From: Otatea glauca
Taxonomy: Eukaryota; Streptophyta; Magnoliopsida; Poales; Poaceae
Assembly (NCBI GenBank): GCA_036346275.1
Contig: CM070719.1
Span: forward strand, 34,501,591 to 34,565,590
Length of the DNA: 64,000 bases
Reading direction: 5' to 3'
In this document: piece after piece, positions 45,340-53,850 of the stretch
Layout: each line of letters opens with the position of its first letter
Position numbering within the stretch: the stretch's first letter is position 1
The notes under the pieces: generated by a model
Told to the model about the DNA's origin: nothing
Database searches by the model: none
What the model saw: the letters and a program-made list of their open reading frames with translations, nothing else
Program-made: the position numbers and the translations under genes

Positions 45340-47980
45340 TTACAGGTCTAAAGTTTCTACAATGGACAAAGAGGTGTCCTTGACTTCCTCCCAGAGCTCG
45401 GCGGCCCGGTCCTCATCTACGTTGTAGGCGTAGCCTTCGTTAATGGCCTCAAGATCTACTCGGGGATAAAGCGACTTAGTGATCGCCAAAGCTTGGCTAG
45501 CACTATTGGTCGCTGTCTCCTTCAAGAGACTCTTGAGCACCTCGGGGGCTTCCTCTAGCCGAGAGATGACCTGGTCCCTGCTGAGTGGCCTCTCGCCCCC
45601 AGGATGAAGCGAACTCAGCAGCGGCTCAGAGGCCTCCTGAAGCTTGGCGCAAGACATCTCAAGGGCTTCAACCCTCTCATTGAAGACGGCATACTGCACC
45701 CGTGTTTTGAATTTATAGTCTGCAAGACAGAAACATTAGAGAAGGCAACGAAGACATAGTAGGGCCAAGTCATTGGTCATACCTTCAAGCTCCTTCTCCG
45801 ATTTCATTCTGGAAGCCTCCGCGGCTTTAAGTTGTTCTTGAAATTTCTCGACGGCGGAATCTCGAGCTGACATGGAGATAAGAAGATCAAGAAACCAGAT
45901 GATTAAATTAAAAGCACGGGGTAGCCTAGGAAATAGCTACCTCGAAGGGAGCCAACAACATCTAGCTTCTCCTGGCGCAGAGCCTTCTGCTCCTCTCGCA
46001 ACGCCTGGACCTCTGACCGAAGAGATCGTAGCTCGGCAGCATGCCCGGCCTTGATACGCTCCAATTCGGCAAGATATTCCTGGCGCGTTCGGATTTCAGG
46101 GAGCATCTTCTGGAAGTATTCGGCTTTCTTTTCAGAGCGCTCCCCTATTTTCTGTAATCATCACAGGGAAAGGTAACTACATGATAAATGACAGAAGCAG
46201 GAAGATAGCGAGTGTAGAGAAATGCTTACTCGGGCCAGGCGCGCGCAAGCCGTGGCATGACTGTAAAAGTCATTTCTCTCATCCTCCTCCTCCGGATCGT
46301 CCAGGAGCTTCAGGCCTTCCTCCTCATCAACCCACGTAGCTTGCATTATGAGCTGGGGGCGAGCAGGGGTCGGTGGAACTCGGAGGATCTCCTCGATCTC
46401 GGGGGACGGGCAAGAGGCCGGCTCTAGAACAGTAGGGCCCGATCCCAAAGCGGGAAGAGTCGGAGAGGGCACCAAGGGCTCGGGAGGCACTTCGGTGACC
46501 CTGGGCGTGGCCCCCATGACCGGGACGCAAACCTCCTAGGGCTCACCCCCCACAGGGGCCCTAGACAGCGTCCCGATAGGAACATCAAGCGAAGGATCCC
46601 TACGAGAAGAACTGTTAGCAAGCTAGCGAAACGAGTCAAATAAGAGTCGATAGGGCAACAAACCTATCGGACTTCCTCATTTTCATCAGGGGCTTCTTCC
46701 GAGCGGACGGGCCGCCCCCAGAAGGACCACTCGGTGCGCTGCCGACTGGCACCCAGGGCTCCTCCAGAATGCCTGAGTCCTTCGACGTTGGACTCGGCTG
46801 AGCCGCAGGCTCACAGGAGAGGGGAGCCGAAGGTGCTGGGGCTCGTGCCGATGGGTCCCAGATCTTAGGACCGCCAGTTGGGCACCGGGGCTTCACGGGG
46901 TCTTTGGCCACCGTCTTTTTCCCCTTCTTGGTGGCAGGATCTCCCGCAGGAGAGCTCGCTCGCCGCTTCGGGGAATCGCCTATGCGAGTAGGCATTTTCG
47001 AAAGGGGCGCGTCACTGAAGAAGGCAACACGATCCTGGAAAGGAAGGTTAAAAGTGAGAAGCCATTTTGAGATGAAGACAAGAATCTGTCAGCAAAGTAG
47101 CTCACCTCTGGAGGAGGATTCAGCGCAGAGAAGGCCTTGGGGAATCTGGTGGGCATCTCGACGCTCGGTATGAAGAAATCGCCAACTCGAGCATGAATCT
47201 GCCCTCTCGTTATTAAATCAGGCAATTCCCAGGTCGGATCATCTCGGCCCTCAAACTGAAACCCCAGGTGGTCGCGCTCCTTCAGGGGCTGAACCCGCTG
47301 GGCAACAAAGTGAATGGCTAGGCCAACCCCTGTGAGGTCCCCTTCCTTCAATTTGCCAATGAGCACCAAGAGGTCTTGTACTTGATCCATGTTGTTGGCG
47401 TCGCCGAAAGAGGACCAAGAGGCGGACACCTTCGGCCGGCGCCCGAGGAAGGAAGGAAGAGCTAGATCAGGATTGGCACAATAAAACCACTCCTGGTGCC
47501 AGCCTTTGTTAGAATACTTGAAGGGAATAGCGAAATATGATTTCTTTAGCTCCTCCCGAAGTTGGAATCCGGCTCCCCCAACTACCTTGGGATCGTTTTT
47601 TGAGGATAGGGCTTCAGAAGGTAAAAATGGCGAAAAAGATCGAAATAGGGGCGGATGCCCAAGAAGGCTTCGCAAAGGTGAACGAAGATAGAGATTAGCA
47701 AAATAGAGATGGGATTCAAGTTCACCAACTCGATTTCATAAAAGAAGAGGAGGCCGCGGAGAAAAGCACAGGTTGGAAGACCCAGCCCACGCTAGAAAAA
47801 GGATTCAAATACTATCCCTTCGGGGCGAGGAGTGGGGATGTATTCACCGGCAGCCGGCCGGGCGGAGATCAGGGCCAAATCTGGGAGAATCCCATCATCT
47901 ACAATGGACTGCAGTTTCTCTTCTGTTGTTGTCGAGGTCGTCCAACCCTGGGGCAGAGGCTGCGAGGAAGAAGAAGACAT
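45340..47980 (-). pseudogene. Antisense six-exon gene in the Tat-like element (putative gypsy-type transposon family)
   Basis: Opposite to gag-pol. Start at 47980 (MSSSSSQPLPQGW). Five introns with GT...AG ends join all frames: 47035-47105, 46612-46663, 46152-46229, 45867-45940 and 45720-45782. After splicing about 767 codons result. The N-terminal part (47980 to about 47110) has LALISARPAAGEYIP, FFYEIELVNLNPISI, LCEAFLGIRPYFDLFRHFYL, KGWHQEWFYCANP and HLGFQFEGRDDPTWEL, which resembles the plant domain called putative gypsy type transposon (PF04195, from memory). Next come a basic/proline-rich stretch with KRRASS and KKGKK (possible nuclear signal) and a coiled coil (RQEYLAELERIKAGHAAELR onward). 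Damage: stops at 47792 and about 46530 and a one-base loss in an A-run near 47600. Function unknown; Grande of maize has a comparable antisense gene (gene 23, from memory). Confidence 0.82.
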
Positions 47981-48123
47981 CTTCGAAGAAGAAATCAATG
48001 GCGGCGCGAAAGGGCAGGCGCGACGGCTGTTAACCCTAGCGGCGAAGAAGTCGGAGAGACAAGGAAGCAGAAGGAGCAAGAGCGCGGTGAGAGAATGAAT
48101 CGTCGGGCGACGCATGGCCTAAC

Positions 48124-48131
48124 CTTTAAAG
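48124..48131 (-). promoter_or_regulatory. TATA-like box for the antisense gene
   Basis: Minus-strand CTTTAAAG about 145 bp upstream of the ATG at 47980. Start site inferred, not mapped; a start near 48095 would bypass the ATG at 48115. Confidence 0.4.
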
Positions 48132-48451
48132 GAGGGAAAAGATTAGGTTTTCGCTGAACCGGCGGGAAAAAGATTGCAAAACGCCTCGTCTTTCCTTATG
48201 CCTCTTAAATGATTTGCAGGCCTGGCGTTCTGACTTACAGAAACAATTGCGGTTTGACCAAGTCATATATGGGACACGTTGCTCCCCACGATGGGATGTT
48301 TAACCACTTACCATGTTAAGAGGGACGTGAGCATTTTCCAAACGGGATAAAAAATATATCTTCTCGTGATATACACCACGCTGGGTCGTTAGGTGGTTAC
48401 CGCATGTCGGAATCATTTGTCACGGGTCGAGCCCAAACGGGAACAAATCCA

Positions 48452-48960
48452 ATGGTATGCCCCATGAGGGTCGAAAAGTTGTGCGTCGTAATAAACGAGT
48501 ACAGATACCATTCGGATAAAACCTTGATATGTCCCAAGTTGGAACAGAGCTGTATCTTACACCAGTCGGGTACGGGTATCACTCGGCCAAGAGCCACGTA
48601 AATCCTGATACGCTCCAAGAGAGCCTAAGCTGCATCTGGCATCAGTCGGGTATAGGTATCACTCGGCCAAGAGCCACGTAAGCATGGTGCGCTCCAAGAC
48701 GAGCCTAAGCTATATCTTACAACAGTCGGATATGGGCATCATTCGGCCATGAGCCATGAAACTCCTGATGTGCCTCAAGTCAGGATTAAGCTATATCCTA
48801 CAGCAATCGGACGTGGGTGTCGCTCAGCCAAGAGCCACGTGTGAAGCTAATATGTCCCGAGGTTTGGACCTAAGGATGTATCCTACGACGATCGAGTATG
48901 GATGTCGCTCGACCAAAGAAACATGCAAGCTTCGATGTACCCCAAATTGGGTCAGAGCCA
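48452..48960. repeat. ~81-bp tandem repeats, about six units, in the Tat-like 3' region
   Basis: Units of 79-83 bp, counted from the CGCTCC/TGTCCC motif, with homologous points at 48530, 48611, 48690, 48771, 48853 and 48936. Each has a CAGTCGG(G/A)TA...GTATCACTCGGCCAAGAGCC core. A degenerate unit precedes (from about 48452) and a partial one ends the array. Tandem repeats in the 3' untranslated region are known for Tat-lineage elements. Confidence 0.85.
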
Positions 48961-49022
48961 AGACAAATGAGAAAGGATACTTAGAAAAGGTAATTCTTTA
49001 TTATATTATATTTACAGGGGCC

Positions 49023-49217
49023 CTAGACCTCGCCCCAGCGCACGCAGCTGAGCGCCTTCACAAGGGCCTCCCTGGCCCTGTAAAGGGCGGGGAAGATCTC
49101 CAAGAGGGTGTCGACAGTGACGCAGTCGATGGCGACGGCTTTGTCTTTCGCCCACTCTGCCATAGCAAGGTCGAAAAGCGCCCACAACTCGGCAGTCGAA
49201 GGACCCTGGTTAGCCAT
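49023..49217 (-). CDS. Small second antisense ORF (64 aa) in the Tat-like element
   Basis: MANQGPSTAELWALF from 49217, rich in alanine and leucine, ending CVRWGEV. A TATA box (minus-strand TATAAAAG) sits at 49306-49313, about 90 bp upstream, a sensible distance. The ORF does not resemble a protein I know. Same strand as the antisense gene at 45340-47980, with the tandem repeats between them; it could be a separate gene or a first exon. Confidence 0.45.
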   Translation of the reverse strand: MANQGPSTAELWALFDLAMAEWAKDKAVAIDCVTVDTLLEIFPALYRAREALVKALSCVRWGEV

Positions 49218-49305
49218 GGAGATCTCTCCGAAAAAGAGGAAGAACTCAGAGCAAGAGAATGGAGAACTTAGCGCGAAGGAATGCATTTTACAAGTGCTGG
49301 TTCGC

Positions 49306-49313
49306 CTTTTATA
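49306..49313 (-). promoter_or_regulatory. TATA box for the small antisense ORF
   Basis: Minus-strand TATAAAAGGCG, about 90 bp before ATG 49217. Confidence 0.45.
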
Positions 49314-49734
49314 GCCGGTATAGTGAGGATGAAGTAAATGCATCAGAAGCCGAGGAGGTTTGGAGTTAATATAGTTTCAGAAGCCAAAGAGGTTTTTGAA
49401 ATTTGGGTTGACACAGAAAACCAGAGCTGCCTTGAAGACTGTCCGGTGATTATCGAAGAAGAGAATTAAAACTTCGGGCGGGAAAAATGTCCAATTTACA
49501 TTTAAAATACGAGGAAAGGTCCACAAGGCTGCTCGCAACAGGCCTGCCTGATAGAAGATTACACTCATTTGAAGCAAAAATTAAGGTTTATATTCGAGTC
49601 CTTCATAATTCGCTCACTGCAAGAAGGAACCTTCAAACCAAACAAAGAAACCAATCGGAAGTTTATACAGGAAGTCGGGGACAATGATTCAAGCTGAAAC
49701 CTAATTAGAAACGTAACGATCGGATCATGAAGCA

Positions 49735-49745
49735 CTCGGGGCTAC
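49735..49745 (+). other. Polypurine-like tract of the Tat-like element
   Basis: CTCGGGGCTAC directly before the 3' LTR. Purine-rich but interrupted, as in related elements. Confidence 0.55.
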
Positions 49746-50275
49746 TATGGAATATATGAAACAAGGTATCTCCATGACCGGCCCAGCGTCGCCTGAAGAG
49801 AAGAAAGGCCCAAAGGTTGTGCCCCGTGCCAAGCCAAACAGCCGTACGGTAGGGGGCATATCTTATAGACAGTTGAATATGTATTTGGATATAGAAGATA
49901 TGACTGATCCGAGTCGTTGATAGGGTAGATAAAGATGTAAACTCTATCCTGTAACTGACTAGAATCTAGTAACTGATCGGAATCTCCTAACCGATCAGAA
50001 CTCTGTAAGCCGCACCACCCTCGGTATATAAGGGAGAGGGCGGGCAACAACAAATCATCAAGCCATAGAGCATAGCACACCTTATATCGCCCAGAGCACA
50101 TTGCGCTTTGAGCAATCTTAGATCCAAGATATCCACATAATCCCAGCACACAGGATTAGGGTATTACACCCATCGCTGAGGGCCTGAACCTGTCTAACCC
50201 CTTGTCTTGTGTGACCTTCGAGTTTGAGATCTAGCGCATGCCCCATAAATTTATTGCCGACTACAAAAGTCGACA
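49746..50275 (+). repeat. 3' LTR of the Tat-like element (530 bp)
   Basis: Starts TATGGAATATATG (the second base of the TGTGG start is now A) and ends AAAAGTCGACA, followed by the GGAAC duplication. TATA box at 50025-50032. Confidence 0.95.
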
Positions 50276-50280
50276 GGAAC

Positions 50281-51019
50281 GAAGGCACACACGCGGTGCA
50301 ACGGTGATGAAACCACCTCACGAGTGCACGGATCTTACGCGGAGCAACGCAACAACACTGGATCTACTCTTGCTTACGGCAGAGACAGCCCGACGGTGAC
50401 AAGAACAATGAAAAACCATGACAGCTTTAATCTTCAACTTCGGCGAGCTCAATCTATTCAACAGTGAACCTTGGAAGACTACCCATCCATTAAATAGCCT
50501 CACAAATTGGAACCCTAGTCGAATACGGTGACGACGGCGTAACAAACTTAGAGTCCTCCTGTGACACAAAGACGAAACCGTAGTGTTGACACGCGACAAA
50601 TCCAACGGCCACACGCGAAAAACATGGCTCACTCCCGATCGCACACGTTTCCATGATCAATGGCCAGGATTGGGAAGAGACCCGAACCGATACACATAAA
50701 TCGTGAGCGCACGATTCAGATCCAACGGTGGATAAGCGTCAACAAATGCCCGGTTGAAAATGGCCATGCGATTGTTTTCTAACGGTCATGATCAAACCTT
50801 CTAGAATACGGGCCAACGCAAAGGAACAGACTGACTGCATAGAAACGGGTCGTGCGTGAATAGTAATGGGTTGTTGGCCCATGCACTGCTGAGGAATTTC
50901 CGGATTTTTCACAATTAAACTAATGAGTTTAAGGCATTAAAAATACCAGGAAAATCTAAGAAAATTGTCATAAGTACCTTGAGACTTTTGGAACTCAAAT
51001 AAAATATATTTAGCTAAAC
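50281..51019 (-). repeat. Left-truncated Tekay-type LTR, segment 2 of 3
   Basis: Continues the LTR of 37087-39182 after the Tat-like element: GC-rich promoter part, TATA-like box on the minus strand at 50489-50496 (TATTTAAT), then the AT-rich start region. A solo Sirevirus-like LTR interrupts it at 51024. Confidence 0.75.
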
Positions 51020-51024
51020 TTTAT

Positions 51025-52676
51025 AAAGGACCGGGATGGCGAACAGAGGGGTTGAATGGTCGCAGCTTAAAATTTTCCCCAAAAACAATCCAAACAAGCC
51101 CACAAAGGAAACACACGAAAGGAGCCGATCAAAATGAGCCACTTGCTGTTTGGCCGGTGCTACCGCAGGAGGGCCAGTAGCACCGCTCGAGGGTCGGTAG
51201 CACCGGGCTCAAGAACGGTCTGAAAAATCAGCACGACCTTAAAGCAAATTTTGAGGAATCTTTTGATCGGCTGGATAAAAACTCACGAAACTTGGTAGAT
51301 AAGATCCTTGGGATGTCATGAACTTATTCCAACCTTCAATCGCAAGGATTGACGTCAAAGTTCTGACCTTTTTGTTCGGGAAGGAAGAACGCACCAAGTT
51401 TTGAGCAAATCAAAAGAACATGATTCAAGACTTGCTCGTGGGGTTTTGATGATCAAGATGATCTTGAATAGCCTCCCACATGTCTCAACAAGCAAAAGAA
51501 CAAGTGGAGACTTGAAGAAACACAATTTACAAGATCATTCACTCAAGAACGCAAAATCCAGTTTCTTGCAAGAAAAGGCATGGATTGCCTAGATGATTGG
51601 GATATGATCTAAGATGAGATTCATCTAACAATCAACATCCTTGGCATAAGAATCATAAGCATGTAGAAGGAGGGGAGGCAAATCCAAATTTGGTAAATGT
51701 AAATTGCAGGAAAGTAAATGCGTAATGTAAATGTGTAAAGGAAATTGAACATAGATGAAAACATTTTCATTTTTGGAAGGAGAGGTTTGAAAAGCCTCAA
51801 AAAAAGTGAGCAAAGCTCAAAGGAGCACAAAAACCTCAAAACCTTCAAGAGGAGGAAGGCAATCCCTCCCCCTCTATTTATACTACTCTTGGGCCACCTA
51901 CCACCCTTGGATGAGTCCCTCAACCCTAGGGAACTCCATCAAGGGCTAGGATTGACCCACTCACACAGTCATGCAAGGGCTAACCCAAAACCCTCCATAC
52001 AAACCGGGTTTTCTTGCACGGTTTTCAAAGCACACTAACTAGACCAGCTGTCCTATCAACTAGACCTCGATCCGACGGCCCTCATTGATCCAAGAACCTT
52101 CTAGCTAGCATCTCATCCGTTCCTTGTCTTCTTTAGCTTGCATCGACTCCGTCTCCGATCATCTTCCAGTGATCCTCGACCGTTTGGACCTCTAACGCTC
52201 CTTGCCTAGTCCCGGTCATCCTCCGCCTCTATATGACCTAGCACCGTCGTCCTGCAACCATAAAAAACAAGGAAACACCTCACATAGCTTTTCCCACAAA
52301 GATATGCAATAAATTCATCAAAGTCCACAAATCGAAATTCAACTTTGTTCATCCTGGCCGGTGCTACTGCCCTCAGGCTTGTAGCCCCGCCCATAGTGGA
52401 CCGGTGCTACCGGCCCCACGCCGGTAGCACCGCTCTACGCCAGCACCAGAAAACACCTTCTCTAGAATTTTTACACCATTACAAAGGGCCGGTGCTACCG
52501 CTCGCCCGGTAGCACCAGGCTACCGCCCGTCCAGTAGCACCGGCAAAACAGAGAAAGCCTCAAATTGCTTCAAGTTTCAAATCCAATTCAAATCAAACTC
52601 AAACCAAAGCATATCAAGCTCAAGCTTAGTCAAAATACTCATCACAAACCTAGGTAAACCTCCATATCGTCATTCA
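51025..52676 (-). mobile_element. Solo LTR of a Sirevirus-like Copia element (1,652 bp)
   Basis: Target duplication CTTTA at 51020-51024 and 52677-52681. In element direction it starts TGAATGACG; the other end (GGTCCTTTA) has lost its CA. It shares GGGGTTGAATGG and palindromic CGGTGCTACCG/CGGTAGCACCG modules (51150-51215 and 52360-52545) with the Sirevirus LTR at 11881-13589, but is a different, diverged copy. No coding region is attached. Genes suggested at 51745-52038 are not supported. Confidence 0.7.
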
Positions 52677-52681
52677 CTTTA

Positions 52682-52841
52682 ATTTAATTTTCCCTATAAT
52701 TAATTAGTTTTCACAAAAGGCCAACATACTTTATTTGAAATAAATACAAATAAAATCCAGAAAAATCCAATGAATTCAAAAAACCTCAAAATGCACAAAT
52801 AACACATTAACTTAATAAAAAGCAAAAATTAGGATGTTACA
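52682..52841 (-). repeat. Left-truncated Tekay-type LTR, segment 3 of 3 (LTR 5' end)
   Basis: Matches the start of other Tekay-type LTRs (ATTAGTTTTCACAAAAGG, then AAAATTAGGATGTTACA). It ends at 52841 and abuts the gag of E3 with no PPT between, so this LTR is a separate insertion or a recombination product, not the 3' LTR of E3. Confidence 0.72.
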
Positions 52842-53573
52842 AAGGGCCTTTGTTGACCAACTACTGAAAATTTGGAAAAGTATGGGTAATCAACCTTATT
52901 TGAAGTCCAGAGTTTAGTCCCTTCATGAAATGAGATTGTTTTACTTTATCAGATGCAACATCTTTAGGTGCATAACGAGCAAGCTGTTTAAACCTGTTCA
53001 AATACTCATCCATCTATTGACTTCCTTGCTTTATAGCCCTAAATTCTTCCTTTTTCAAATCCATGATTCCTTCCGGCACATGGTACTGACAAAAGCAGCA
53101 ACAAACTCATTCCAAGAGATATTCTGTGAGGCTTCACACGCAACACAATAATTTTCCCACCATTCAGCAGCATTTCCTTCCAATTGATGAGAAGCATAGA
53201 GAACCTTCTCATTTCCTTCACATTAAGTAATAAGTAACTTCTTCTCGACGATCCCGAGCCAATCATCTGCTTCCAGAGGTAAAACATTCCCAGAAAATGT
53301 CGGTGGACGAGTCCTTGTGAATTCTGACAACCTTGATTATGGATGGGGATCATTTACAGTAGCTGGAGATGCATTGTTAACATTAGCTTAATTATTCATG
53401 CTCTGCACTGTTGCATCTTTGTCTGCATTAACTGAGTCTATACAGTTCAGAATGCTCTAAATTTCTGCATATCCACTTGGGGTGATTGTTGAGGAAATGA
53501 TCCATCATTGGGGTTTTCACTGGATTGGATGCCACTTACACTAGCTCTATTGTTTAGCTTGAGTCTGAACCAT
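52842..53573 (-). pseudogene. gag: E3 gag fragment
   Basis: Starts at 53573 (MVQTQ, for the usual MV.TR). Downstream, in other frames because of small indels, are HQLEGNAAEWWENY, YHVPEGIMDLKKEEFR and ARYAPKDVASDK. It is cut at 52842 by the end of the neighbouring LTR in the middle of the LVNKAL motif. Many stops; plainly dead. Confidence 0.82.
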
Positions 53574-53850
53574 CTGCTGATCAGTCAATAGGATTAGGGA
53601 AGAGGGAATAAAATAGATAGGAAATAAGAATCTAATTCATGGAGATTGGTTTAACTCAACAACTCAACTTAGGACTCAACATCCTTTATTAATAACTTGG
53701 TATGGGTGCTTAAAGGTGCCTAAGGGCCTCTTGCAACACATACTGCAGACAAAAAAATCAAAAAACCAAACTCAACCTAAACACACAAGTCTAACGCCTA
53801 AAGGGCAACACTCTTAATCTTAAACAGACATGACTCCCACACATGAGTTT

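Larger units (their letters stand above)
39183..50275 (+). mobile_element. Complete Tat/RIRE2-like Gypsy element with antisense gene (11,093 bp)
   Basis: Short LTRs (532 and 530 bp), PBS, gag-protease, pol with two RNase H domains, a long 3' region carrying an antisense spliced gene and tandem repeats, PPT and 3' LTR. Target duplication GGAAC at 39178-39182 and 50276-50280. The LTRs differ at roughly 20-30 positions by eye. No chromodomain; RH duplication and antisense ORFs fit the Tat lineage (RIRE2/Grande/Retand relatives). Inserted into the Tekay-type LTR of 37087-52841. Broken by several stops and frameshifts. Confidence 0.94.

Noticed and set aside
46348..48098. Plus-strand ORFs at 46348-46539, 46904-47173 and 47773-48098
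   Set aside because: They are antisense shadows of the spliced minus-strand gene and cross its introns.
53039..53353. 104-codon minus-strand ORF
   Set aside because: It is the wrong frame over the E3 gag, whose recognisable words lie in other frames.
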